Positions 1 to 6,287 of a stretch of DNA of 34,417 nt are shown here, piece by piece. The notes under the pieces are model-generated. The model saw nothing but the letters and a program-made list of their open reading frames with translations, ran no database searches and was not told where the DNA came from. How positions within the stretch are numbered: the stretch's first letter is position 1; every line of letters starts with the position of its first letter. The stretch is from Mesorhizobium sp. 61-13. GTDB taxonomy: Bacteria > Pseudomonadota > Alphaproteobacteria > Rhizobiales > Rhizobiaceae. A program made the position numbers and the translations under genes. The DNA is taken from the NCBI GenBank assembly GCA_001897075.1, contig MKRZ01000016.1:16675-51091 (forward strand), read 5' to 3'.

Positions 1-9
1 TGAAATTTC

Positions 10-57
10 TGGTACGCCCACGGGGAATCGAACCCCGGTTTGCGCCGTGAGAGGGCG
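10..57. repeat. attL: 3' part of tRNA-Glu duplicated by integration
   Basis: These 48 bases are identical to 21901-21948. They correspond to nucleotides 28-75 of tRNA-Glu (anticodon stem to CCA) on the minus strand. Identity stops at 9/58, where the sequence no longer matches the tRNA 5' half. Strand exchange probably occurs in or near the anticodon loop, as is common for tRNA-targeting tyrosine recombinases. Confidence 0.92.
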
Positions 58-74
58 TATGCCTTAGAGGCTAT

Positions 75-153
75 CTATCCACCGCCGTCCACAGTTGTTT
101 TTAATATGTTCTGCCTATGTTTTCATTTTAGCATGAACTATCCACCATTGTCC
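75..153. repeat. Pair of imperfect 16-bp repeats beside attL
   Basis: CTATCCACCGCCGTCC at 75-90 and CTATCCACCATTGTCC at 138-153 match at 13 of 16 positions in the same orientation. They lie between the att core and the integrase gene, where arm-type integrase or accessory-factor sites usually sit. The binding role is an inference. Confidence 0.45.
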
Positions 154-171
154 CCCATCGTTCCCGGATAT

Positions 172-196
172 ATAATTGACGAATAGTTGACGGTTT
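172..196 (+). repeat. 25-bp terminal direct repeat, left copy (candidate Int/Xis arm site)
   Basis: These 25 bases recur exactly at 21844-21868 near the right end. Each copy contains TTGACG twice with an 11-bp period (about one helical turn). The position just inside each att core, on both ends, is what is expected for integrase arm or excisionase sites. The left copy covers a potential TTG start at 187, which argues that this TTG is not the integrase start. Confidence 0.7.
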
Positions 197-210
197 TGAA
201 CAGGTGCCAC

Positions 211-1545
211 ATGGGCAGGACTATTCGCGAAGTGGCGTTGACGACGCCGAACGCCCGCAAGAGCCTTGCCGATGGCGTCTATTGGCGCGGGGTGAGTTCC
301 GAGGTTCATCTAGGCTACCGCAAGGGAAAACGCTCGGGGCGCTGGCTGGTTCGTTGGCGTGTTCCCGGTTCCAAGTACAAGCAGGAAGGCATTGGGGCAG
401 CCGATGACGGTATGCCCGCCGATGGTGGCGAGACACTGAATTTCGAGCAGGCAAAGGCCAAGGCCGTCCGCCACGTTGAAACCGAACGCAAGAAGGCAAG
501 AGACGCAGGCAAGACGCCAATCCCGAGCGTCCGAGAAGTGGTTGAGGCCTATTCGGATGCGCGAAGCGCCAGGGCGAAGAAACAGGAGGGCGCGAGGCCG
601 GATGATGCTCGGGGCAGACTGGCTTTGCATGTCCTTTCCCACGCCATAGCCGCCAAGCAGCTAGACGCCCTCTCCGACGAGGACTTGATAGAGTGGCGAA
701 CCGGATTGCCTAGCGACCTCGCCACTTCCTCTGTGCGCCGAATCGTCAATGACTTCCGCGCTGCGCTCAATGGCGTACCCGTAAAGGTGTTGAAGCGCTT
801 GCCGGCCTCATATCTCACCACAATCAAGCTTGGCATGAAGTCAGGTGAGGCAGAGCCAGCCGGCGCGAGGGATGGTGCGGCTCTCCCTGATACTGACGTA
901 CGCCGGATAATCGAGGCAGCCAAAGTCATAGACGAGAGCGACCAGTGGGAAGGTGACCTTTTCCGAATGGTGGTGGTGCTTGCGGCCACCGGCGCACGTT
1001 TCTCTCAAATCCAGCGCATGCAGGTTGGTGACGTGCAGGCAGAGCAAAGCCGCCTCATGGTGCCTACGTCCCGCAAGGGCAGAGGGCAGAAGCGCGCGAC
1101 ACATACCGCCGTGAGGGTGGGGAATGACGTGATGGAGGCATTGAGGCCGGTAATTGCAGGCCGGCGTCCTGCCGAACCACTGCTAGAGCGCTGGCTACAT
1201 CGCCAAGAGAAGTCCGAGGATGGCAAGAGGGGGGTATGGGTACGGGACACGCGGGGAGCATGGAAAACGTCTGCCGAACTCACGCGCCCTTGGGCATCCA
1301 TCATCAAGAGCGCAGGACTACCAGCGGACACGGTTCCCTATTCCTTACGGCATTCCTCGATTGTTCGCGGGCTGCGGGCTGCGCTGCCTGTCCGTCTCGT
1401 CGCTCAACTGCACGACACCTCAGACAAGATTATCGAGCGGCACTATGCCGCCGCCATCGTCAACGCCCTTGATGACTTGGCCGCTGCTGCCGTGGTTCCG
1501 CTGATCGACACCGAACGCGGCAAGGTAGTGAAGCTGCGCGGATGA
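211..1545 (+). CDS. int: Tyrosine recombinase / phage-type integrase
   Basis: This 444-residue enzyme would catalyse site-specific integration and excision at the tRNA-Glu att site. With the ATG start at 211 the catalytic residues fit the family: Arg263 in ATGARFS, Tyr377-x-x-Arg380 in YSLRHS (Tyr replacing the usual His of H-x-x-R), His401 in LHDTS and nucleophile Tyr412 in ERHYAA. The N-terminal 100 residues resemble an arm-binding plus core-binding region. ATG 211 follows AACAGG by 6 bases. An upstream in-frame TTG (187) lies inside a repeat also found in non-coding DNA at the other end, so I reject it. The gene ends in an ATGA overlap with the next gene, suggesting coupling. Confidence 0.93.
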   Translation: MGRTIREVALTTPNARKSLADGVYWRGVSSEVHLGYRKGKRSGRWLVRWRVPGSKYKQEGIGAADDGMPADGGETLNFEQAKAKAVRHVETERKKARDAGKTPIPSVREVVEAYSDARSARAKKQEGARPDDARGRLALHVLSHAIAAKQLDALSDEDLIEWRTGLPSDLATSSVRRIVNDFRAALNGVPVKVLKRLPASYLTTIKLGMKSGEAEPAGARDGAALPDTDVRRIIEAAKVIDESDQWEGDLFRMVVVLAATGARFSQIQRMQVGDVQAEQSRLMVPTSRKGRGQKRATHTAVRVGNDVMEALRPVIAGRRPAEPLLERWLHRQEKSEDGKRGVWVRDTRGAWKTSAELTRPWASIIKSAGLPADTVPYSLRHSSIVRGLRAALPVRLVAQLHDTSDKIIERHYAAAIVNALDDLAAAAVVPLIDTERGKVVKLRG

Positions 1546-2282
1546 AATCACTTACGCCAGATCGCAGACCATCCCATATCTTGGACTTTGAGGCTATTGG
1601 GCGCGTTGTAGATCGAGTCAAAGATATGGATGCCAGCTTGGGGTCGGCGTACGAATTGCCCGCAACCACAAACTCGGTGGATTGGGGTCGAGTCCGGGCC
1701 GCGCGTGCTGACTTGGCAAGTTCTATCTCTTGGGCCTACACGCTCCGCGATGTCCACGCTGACTGGACCAGCGACAGCCGCGCGAAACGGCGATACACTG
1801 CACTTGAGCGTGTCCACCGGATGGCTCGGGAATTGATTGCGCTGATCAAAGATGACCAGTTGCCCCTCACCCCATCGTTGGCACCTCGTTTTCTGACCTC
1901 TGACGAGGATAGTTTCCATGTCGTAGATTTCTCCCAACTCATGGTGGGTTTGGAACGACTGCAAGAAGCCGCAAAGCAGGAGCGAGCGCGCCTCAGCAAC
2001 GCCGATCTGCATGAGGCTGCTCCGCTTTCCCGTGTGGGAGGGGATTCAGCGTCCTTGGCTACTCCTGGCAATGCATTCATCTCGAGAATGGGGGAGGCGT
2101 TCAAAAAGGGTTTCGGGCAGGAAGTCTTGATCAAGTTTACGAGTGATCGCGAGCCTACTGGACCGTTCGTCAGCTTCGTGGAAGCCGTAACCCGCGAGAT
2201 GGGAGAACCCATGACAGCGGAGGGAATCCGAAAAGCGTGGGATCGAGCAAAGGTTCACGGACAATCATCAGAAGAAAAATGA
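1542..2282 (+). CDS. Hypothetical protein coupled to the integrase
   Basis: A 246-residue soluble protein of unknown function. Its ATG overlaps the integrase stop (ATGA), so it is probably cotranslated with it. The sequence is mostly helical in appearance, with a charged middle region (about 55-100) rich in Arg/Ala and a C-terminal segment ending in a Lys/Glu-rich tail. No signal peptide, membrane segment or catalytic motif is visible. Proteins immediately behind rhizobial integrases are often uncharacterised. A role in recombination control is only suggested by position. Confidence 0.75.
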   Translation: MKSLTPDRRPSHILDFEAIGRVVDRVKDMDASLGSAYELPATTNSVDWGRVRAARADLASSISWAYTLRDVHADWTSDSRAKRRYTALERVHRMARELIALIKDDQLPLTPSLAPRFLTSDEDSFHVVDFSQLMVGLERLQEAAKQERARLSNADLHEAAPLSRVGGDSASLATPGNAFISRMGEAFKKGFGQEVLIKFTSDREPTGPFVSFVEAVTREMGEPMTAEGIRKAWDRAKVHGQSSEEK

Positions 2283-2357
2283 TCCTTGTCCTGTGACGGC
2301 AGACAGTACGTGTGAATAATCGGGGACGCCCTGACACCAATTCGTTCAGGTGGCGTG

Positions 2358-2389
2358 ACTGGCGGAAACCAGTCGGTTCCAAAGGAACC
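2358..2389 (+). promoter_or_regulatory. Two adjacent hairpins in the leader of the excisionase-like gene
   Basis: ACTGG-CGGAAA-CCAGT (2358-2373) is followed directly by GGTTCC-AAA-GGAACC (2375-2389). The second hairpin contains the only purine-rich candidate ribosome binding site (AAAGGAA, 2381-2387) for the ATG at 2398, so translation of that gene may be limited by RNA folding. An alternative is that the palindromes are protein-binding sites. Confidence 0.4.
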
Positions 2390-2397
2390 CTGCTCCC

Positions 2398-2574
2398 ATG
2401 ACCAAGCTGTCTGTTACTATCCCCGAGGCGGTCGCGATGACTGGCCTCTCTCGCACTTCCCTCTACAAACTATTTTCCGAGGGTAAGCTTGTCCGCCGCA
2501 AGAACGGCAAGCGCTCGCTCATTCTGGTCGAAGACCTTGAGCGCGTCGTCAAGTCTCTCCCGGAAGCGGCTTGA
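2398..2574 (+). CDS. AlpA/excisionase-family winged-helix DNA-binding protein
   Basis: A 58-residue protein with a complete MerR-like HTH_17 fold: an SVTIPEAVAMTGLSRTSLYK segment (residues 5-24) forms the recognition helix region, followed by a wing with FSEGKLVRRKNGKRSLI and a terminal helix VEDLERVVKSLPEA. This family includes excisionases and AlpA regulators of integrases in prophages, P4-like elements and PICIs. It lies about 850 bp downstream of the integrase, consistent with a role in excision or element activation. The short length is normal for the family. Confidence 0.82.
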   Translation: MTKLSVTIPEAVAMTGLSRTSLYKLFSEGKLVRRKNGKRSLILVEDLERVVKSLPEAA

Positions 2575-2587
2575 GGGAGAGGTCATC

Positions 2588-2788
2588 ATGCGGTCTGAAA
2601 TGCGAAAACCCGTCGCGGGCAAGGCGACGGGCTTCCAAAATCTCGAAAAGCTTCCCAGCAAGTTCGATGACCCGGAAGATAGCCCGAACCTCGCTCATCT
2701 TCAAGCATCCCGCATTCGGCAGCGTTTTGCGCTTTCGTGGCCGGTCGCTCGCCTGACTGCCGAGCTCTATTTCGGGAGGACAGCATGA
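2588..2788 (+). CDS. Small hypothetical phage-type protein
   Basis: A 66-residue basic protein. ATG 2588 has a strong upstream GAGGGAGAGG, and the gene ends in an ATGA overlap with the next gene, so it sits in a translationally coupled run (2398-3533). The sequence has a Lys/Arg-rich start, a Pro/Asp-rich middle and a final segment (about 40-66, with IRQRFALSWPVARLTAELYF) of the type seen in many short uncharacterised rhizobial phage proteins. That segment is amphipathic and helical. No function can be assigned. Confidence 0.7.
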   Translation: MRSEMRKPVAGKATGFQNLEKLPSKFDDPEDSPNLAHLQASRIRQRFALSWPVARLTAELYFGRTA

Positions 2789-3051
2789 GCGACACTACTC
2801 CCGTCACAAACAAGGCCTTCGGATCACAAGCCAAGTGGCGAGATAAGAACCCAAAGGCGGTGTGGGCGCAGGCAGCCTTACGGTCAGCGCTTAAGCGTGG
2901 TTTGGCCATAGCCAAGCCCTGCGAGGTCTGCGGGGCAGAGCCGGCAGAAGCTCATCACCCGGACTACGACAAACCGGCTGAGGTCATCTGGCTTTGCCGG
3001 CTTCACCACAAGGCAGAACATCGCCGCATGAAAGCGGAGCGTTGCAAATGA
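2785..3051 (+). CDS. Small HNH-like zinc-finger protein
   Basis: An 88-residue protein with CEVCG (about 47-51), AHHPDYDKP and WLCRLHHKAEH, a Cys2...HH...C-x-x-HH pattern like the minimal HNH/zinc-ribbon proteins of phages. It may bind or cut DNA, but the Asn of a classical HNH triad is not obvious, so nuclease activity is not assured. The ATG overlaps the previous stop (ATGA) and the stop overlaps the next ATG (ATGA), placing it in a tight operon with the replication gene. Confidence 0.75.
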   Translation: MSDTTPVTNKAFGSQAKWRDKNPKAVWAQAALRSALKRGLAIAKPCEVCGAEPAEAHHPDYDKPAEVIWLCRLHHKAEHRRMKAERCK

Positions 3052-3533
3052 GCGCCCGCAAATTCTCCATGGTATCCCCGGCCATATGGCGGCCGGGGAG
3101 ATTCCTTTCCCTTGGCGACCCAAAAGCCCAGGTGCTTTATCTCTATTTCCTCACCTGCGAGCATCAGAACAGCGCTGGTTGCTTCAGGCTGCCCAATGGC
3201 TATGCGAGCGCCGATCTGGGTTGGCCGACTGAGCAGTATATGTCCGTTCGCCAGATCCTCATCGACGGTGAGATGATCGCCTTCGACGCAGCAACCTCAA
3301 CAATTTACGTTGAGCGCTGGTTTCAGCACTGTGCGGCAATGTCGGACAAACATGCGATAGGCATCCGCAGGGTGATCAGCGCAATCGAAAGCGACGTGAT
3401 CCGGGAAAAGGTAGAGGCCGATTTTGAGGCATCCGAGGTGCTGAGAAAGGGAATTCAAAACCCGCTCGATGTGTCGTTCTCAAATGGCTCACACCTTCTC
3501 AAATCCAATTTCATGACAGGAAGGGCAAGATGA
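3048..3533 (+). CDS. Replication-initiator-like protein, N-terminal domain
   Basis: A 161-residue protein. Its opening (KFSMVSPAIWRPGRFLSL, then PKAQVLYLYFLTC) resembles the winged-helix N-terminal domain of phage replisome organisers and DnaD/O-like proteins of rhizobial prophages. Family members are commonly longer, with a low-complexity Tyr/Ile/Pro-rich linker and a C-terminal domain. Here the frame ends at 3533 and the linker-like sequence continues in another frame from 3530, which suggests truncation or a frameshift. The start overlaps the zinc-finger gene (ATGA). The function call is a family inference. Confidence 0.6.
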   Translation: MSARKFSMVSPAIWRPGRFLSLGDPKAQVLYLYFLTCEHQNSAGCFRLPNGYASADLGWPTEQYMSVRQILIDGEMIAFDAATSTIYVERWFQHCAAMSDKHAIGIRRVISAIESDVIREKVEADFEASEVLRKGIQNPLDVSFSNGSHLLKSNFMTGRAR

Positions 3534-3769
3534 TGGGAGCGATACCCTATCGGTACGCTATCGATACGGTACCGATAAACAGAAACGGAAACGTAAAACA
3601 TAAAACGGAAACGGAGACCGAAAGGACACCGAGAAAAAAACAAAAAAAGAAATTTGAAACTTCCGCATTCGCCTCGCTTCAGCGGGCGCTATCGCGCCTC
3701 TGCTTTTCTGGTATTTTCGATGGAGTAAACCACCAGCGTCATGCGGTGGAAAGGACGCAAGGGGCTTGA
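3530..3769 (+). CDS. Linker-like ORF continuing the replication gene (possible frameshifted part)
   Basis: A 79-codon frame starting in an ATGA overlap with the preceding gene. The first 40 residues (PYRYAIDTVPINRNG, then KTETETERTPRKKQKKK) look like the repetitive linker of phage initiator proteins rather than an independent N-terminus; the remainder looks non-descript. Either it is the displaced C-terminal part of the initiator or a coupled small gene. The same DNA carries short tandem repeats and an A-rich tract, so coding may be secondary to an origin function. Confidence 0.4.
   Translation: MMGAIPYRYAIDTVPINRNGNVKHKTETETERTPRKKQKKKFETSAFASLQRALSRLCFSGIFDGVNHQRHAVERTQGA
3547..3660. other. 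Candidate replication origin: iteron-like repeats plus A-rich tract
   Basis: CTATCGGTACG (3547-3557) and CTATCGATACG (3558-3568) are tandem 11-bp repeats with one mismatch. TATCGGTAC (3548-3556) and GTACCGATA (3569-3577) form a 9-bp inverted repeat around them. A strongly purine/A-rich stretch follows (3578-3660, including AAAAAAACAAAAAAAG). Repeats next to an easily melted tract inside an initiator gene resemble lambda O-type origins. Origin function is an inference. Confidence 0.45.
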
Positions 3770-3870
3770 GAGAAAGAGCGGTGGCAGCGGCAGTGCTCAT
3801 CCTGCCAGCGCTTCGTGTTGGACGGGCCGTGTGATAGATAATCCAGAGCTTGCAACGTCCGGAAAGCAGC
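3658..3870. other. Gene-poor, hairpin-rich stretch with a GC-rich open frame lacking ATG
   Basis: Between the replication region and the next gene I find no well-supported start. One plus-strand frame stays open from 3658 to 3834. CCACC/GGTGG arms (3731-3750 region) and TGGCAG/CTGCCA arms (3782-3806 region) could form hairpins. It may be a gene remnant or a structured RNA; neither is proven. Confidence 0.3.
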
Positions 3871-4140
3871 ATGCTCGATTTAGGTGAAGTCCTCGACCCG
3901 TTTCGAAAACAGGTGATCGACATCAAGGACGCACTAGCCCGCGCCCGCTATCTTTATGATGGCCTCGACCTGATCTTGGAGAATGTCGAGGATCCGAAAG
4001 TCCGCGGAGCATCACAAGAGGTGTTTTCGTCCGCGAGCGAACGGATGGACACGATCGACGCGATGCTGGACGAGTTTTATCGCCAGTTGTCGTCGGCGGA
4101 TCGGACGCTGGAGAACTACAAGGTCAATCAAAAAACATAA
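3871..4140 (+). CDS. Hypothetical coiled-coil-like protein
   Basis: An 89-residue acidic protein predicted from its sequence to be almost entirely helical (LDPFRKQVIDIKDALARARYL and ERMDTIDAMLDEFYRQLSSAD). ATG 3871 has GGAAAG upstream at good spacing; an in-frame TTG at 3850 is less likely. No membrane segment or motif is visible. It is the last plus-strand gene of the left module before the strand switch. Function unknown. Confidence 0.6.
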   Translation: MLDLGEVLDPFRKQVIDIKDALARARYLYDGLDLILENVEDPKVRGASQEVFSSASERMDTIDAMLDEFYRQLSSADRTLENYKVNQKT

Positions 4141-4195
4141 TTGCGATGTCAGGCAGATGACATTCTCCATTCACTATAGGCCAAGATCGAGCGCA

Positions 4196-4219
4196 ACAAA
4201 AACCCGCCATCAAGTGGCG
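4196..4219 (-). terminator. Rho-independent terminator after the DUF1059 gene
   Basis: On the minus strand CGCCA-CTTGA-TGGCG is followed by GGTTTTTG. It lies 18-40 bases past the stop codon of the minus-strand DUF1059 gene. The stem is short, so efficiency is uncertain. Confidence 0.5.
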
Positions 4220-4236
4220 ACCCGTTGAGCGGCGTA

Positions 4237-4446
4237 TTAGTCTTCGGGTGTGTTTTCCCACTTCGGCTTCATTTCTCGTCCCCAATTTTTGGGGTCTTCA
4301 TCGTGCATTTTCTTCATAACGGCAGCGACATCGGGATGCTTTTCCATGACATGATCTGTCATTTGTTTGACCATCTCCTCCCAAGTCTCCGCCGAAAGCT
4401 CCTGATCGCAGGCGCCGCCGAGTTCGCGGCATGTCATCGTCTTCAT
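4237..4446 (-). CDS. DUF1059 family small protein
   Basis: A 69-residue protein matching the DUF1059 pattern: MKTMTCRELGGACDQEL (C-x4-GG-x-C), then a helix with EEMVKQMTDHVMEKHPDVAAV. The two cysteines (residues 6 and 13) and HP dipeptide are typical. ATG 4446 has AGGGAGAG upstream; a longer upstream frame lacks a site. Function unknown; members are widespread and often stress-associated. It is oriented against the flanking plus-strand genes and has its own terminator, so it looks like a stand-alone cargo gene. Confidence 0.8.
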   Translation of the reverse strand: MKTMTCRELGGACDQELSAETWEEMVKQMTDHVMEKHPDVAAVMKKMHDEDPKNWGREMKPKWENTPED

Positions 4447-4576
4447 CGACTCTCTCCCTGGTTTATGCGCCAACAACGACGGACGCCTTGCGAGGTTCCG
4501 AAACACTGAATCTCTAAGGGTTACCGCTATGGGTATGGGTTCTGAGGGTATTCCAGAAACAACTGAGAGATGAGCA

Positions 4577-5104
4577 TTGACACATAAGTTGACCATTCGA
4601 ACACTTGATGATGCGGACCGCATGATGGATCTCGTACGCGCATCTGCGAAACGTGCCCAAGCGTGGATTGCAGAACAATCTGGGGACCCGCTCGATCTAT
4701 TGCGCAGTATGAAATTCGAACCGGTTGGGTTTCATCCTTTGGAAGACAGGGCACTGAATATCATCGAGCAGATCAATCAGACTTGGACCTATGCAGTCGC
4801 GATCGCAGCGGCGAGGCAACTCTTGGAGTTGCACCCGGATGCCGGCGGCCTCCAACTAGCTCCAGGGGCTCACGCCTCACTTGAGCTGGACATAATGAGC
4901 GAAATCCCAGGGTATCTAGGAGCAGAAACTTTTGCGGCCGTCACCCCTCGCAACAACGGCAAACTTGCCGCGGATCTTGCCAAACTCGCCAGAAGGCCCG
5001 AGCAGCACAGATACGTGTTTTTCATGTCACCGCTATTCCCAGGCAACAAACGTCGTCCACAATTCGAGCGGGACGGAATTGAGGTCTGGTCCGTAGACTT
5101 GTAG
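4577..5104 (+). CDS. Hypothetical protein, possible PD-(D/E)xK-like nuclease fold
   Basis: A 175-residue protein starting at TTG 4577 (GAGAG upstream; no in-frame ATG nearby). The C-terminal half reads ELDIMSEI, then GAETFAAVTPRNNGKLAADL, then HRYVFFMSP. A strand with Asp, a strand with Glu followed by an N-N-x-K-L helix and a hydrophobic strand recall restriction-endonuclease-like folds, but the core Lys of E-x-K is absent, so activity is doubtful. It is divergent from DUF1059 and convergent with the Panacea gene pair. A defence-type role is a guess from context. Confidence 0.6.
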   Translation: MTHKLTIRTLDDADRMMDLVRASAKRAQAWIAEQSGDPLDLLRSMKFEPVGFHPLEDRALNIIEQINQTWTYAVAIAAARQLLELHPDAGGLQLAPGAHASLELDIMSEIPGYLGAETFAAVTPRNNGKLAADLAKLARRPEQHRYVFFMSPLFPGNKRRPQFERDGIEVWSVDL

Positions 5105-5145
5105 CCGCTTGAAACGAAAACCCTCGGCCGGAGCGGGGGCCACGT

Positions 5146-5532
5146 TCAGCGGTGATGGTTGGCCGCGAAATACATCTGCACTCTGCGCGGGGTAAAATCA
5201 GACGCTTCGATGCCGGCACGAATACGCTCAAACAACTTTTCCGACACGTCTGGCTTCGGTGTGTAATACCACTTCGTGACGAATTGAGTGATGCGATCAC
5301 AGGGGAGAACGTCTGCCATTCGGTATTCGATGAAGGAATCTTTGGAGATCGAGGGATGCTCGCCGGCGGCGACCAGGCATGTGGTGTCGTGCTTTCCGCC
5401 ATCCTTGACCGATGAAAACGATGCAACGCAGCACTGGTTGCCGTCACATGGGTTGGTCAAAATCACGAACAAATGTTGCGATGACCCGCTCGGGATAAGG
5501 AGCGTCGCCTTTTTCACGACGATGAATGCCAC
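5146..5532 (-). CDS. Candidate toxin partner of the Panacea antitoxin
   Basis: A 128-residue protein starting at GTG 5532, only 4 bases after the stop of the DUF4065 gene, so the two form an operon. The sequence has a beta-rich start (FVILTNPCDG), then GGKHDTTCLVAAGEHPSI and SFIEYRMA, and a helical C-terminus. This G-x-H-D-x-TC-x(5)-GEHP pattern is familiar from uncharacterised proteins beside DUF4065 genes. By analogy to PanA/PanT pairs it would be the toxin, with unknown target. No membrane segment or signal peptide. The toxin label is an inference from position. Confidence 0.6.
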   Translation of the reverse strand: MAFIVVKKATLLIPSGSSQHLFVILTNPCDGNQCCVASFSSVKDGGKHDTTCLVAAGEHPSISKDSFIEYRMADVLPCDRITQFVTKWYYTPKPDVSEKLFERIRAGIEASDFTPRRVQMYFAANHHR

Positions 5533-5536
5533 CGCG

Positions 5537-6088
5537 CTAACCCCGCAGGGTTACGTGCAGCTCTCGCTCAGCCATCACCTGATTTTCGAGGCCGGTAGGG
5601 TCGGCCTTTCCAAGCGCGGCAAAAACGTCCCGATAGCGAATCGGGAAAGATGATCCTTCCGGGTCGTGCCATTCGGGACAATGGTTGTGGGTGTAGTCCC
5701 GGATCGCGTACTTCGACATATGGCCGAACTGTTCCCAAGCTTGGTGCAAGGTCTTCAGTTCGGCACGGCTCAATTCGTCGAAATCATCATCGGTGAGGTC
5801 CTGATGCGTTGCCGATACGGCATAGTTCTCCCTGTCCCTGACAAACTCTCCCCATCCATCGCCAACATCTAGGCCGTTGATTTGGTTTAGGGTAATCGAG
5901 TTTACAGGGCCATGGTCCATCGAAACCAATTGATCGCGGAGCATCGATGCGTCAAAGGCATCCATAAACGCGCGGTCGGCCAGATAGATAAGCTTGACCA
6001 GCTTCAGTACAGGGATCGTTCCACCCTGTCTGATTGCGAAGTAAGCCGCAATTTGTGCGGCCTTCCGTGAATTGTACCAAGCTTGCAT
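5537..6088 (-). CDS. Panacea (DUF4065 / SocA-like) antitoxin-type protein
   Basis: A 183-residue protein with the Panacea core: KAAQIAAYFAIRQGGTIPVL, then KLVKLIYLADRAFMD and the conserved HGPV (about 58-61), followed by a helical C-terminal half. Panacea domains neutralise diverse toxins (PanAT systems) and relate to SocA, the Caulobacter proteolytic adaptor/antitoxin. ATG 6088 has AGGGGG upstream at 7 bases. It is the first gene of a two-gene operon with the 5146-5532 gene, the antitoxin-first order common in type II modules. Confidence 0.82.
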   Translation of the reverse strand: MQAWYNSRKAAQIAAYFAIRQGGTIPVLKLVKLIYLADRAFMDAFDASMLRDQLVSMDHGPVNSITLNQINGLDVGDGWGEFVRDRENYAVSATHQDLTDDDFDELSRAELKTLHQAWEQFGHMSKYAIRDYTHNHCPEWHDPEGSSFPIRYRDVFAALGKADPTGLENQVMAERELHVTLRG

Positions 6089-6287
6089 CCGTCACCCCCT
6101 ATCCGACGATTGCGGCGCGAAGATAGCACATCGGGATATTAATGGAACAAAAGTGGTAAAGTTTCTGCCGGCGCGGCAAAGAACCCTCATCCGCCCGCCG
6201 TGCCGCTTCCATCACCCCTCATCCGGCCGCAACTGTGCCTCGACGATCTCTCGCGCTGCCTCATAGATCGGCTAATTGTGCGGACGA
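6089..6287. other. Intergenic stretch with a palindrome at the DUF4145 stop
   Basis: No convincing gene. CGGCTAAT (6269-6276) and ATTAGCCG (6287-6294) form a perfect 8-bp inverted repeat spanning the end of the DUF4145 gene; it could be a terminator for that minus-strand gene, although no T-run follows. The antitoxin promoter should lie near 6100-6150, but I cannot fix its boxes. Confidence 0.35.

Noticed and set aside
187-210. TTG start extending the integrase by 8 residues
   Set aside because: The TTG lies inside a 25-bp repeat that is non-coding at the other end, and ATG 211 has a better-placed AACAGG.
6099-6208. Possible 36-codon minus ORF upstream of the Panacea gene
   Set aside because: Its composition is unremarkable and it covers the expected promoter of the antitoxin operon.
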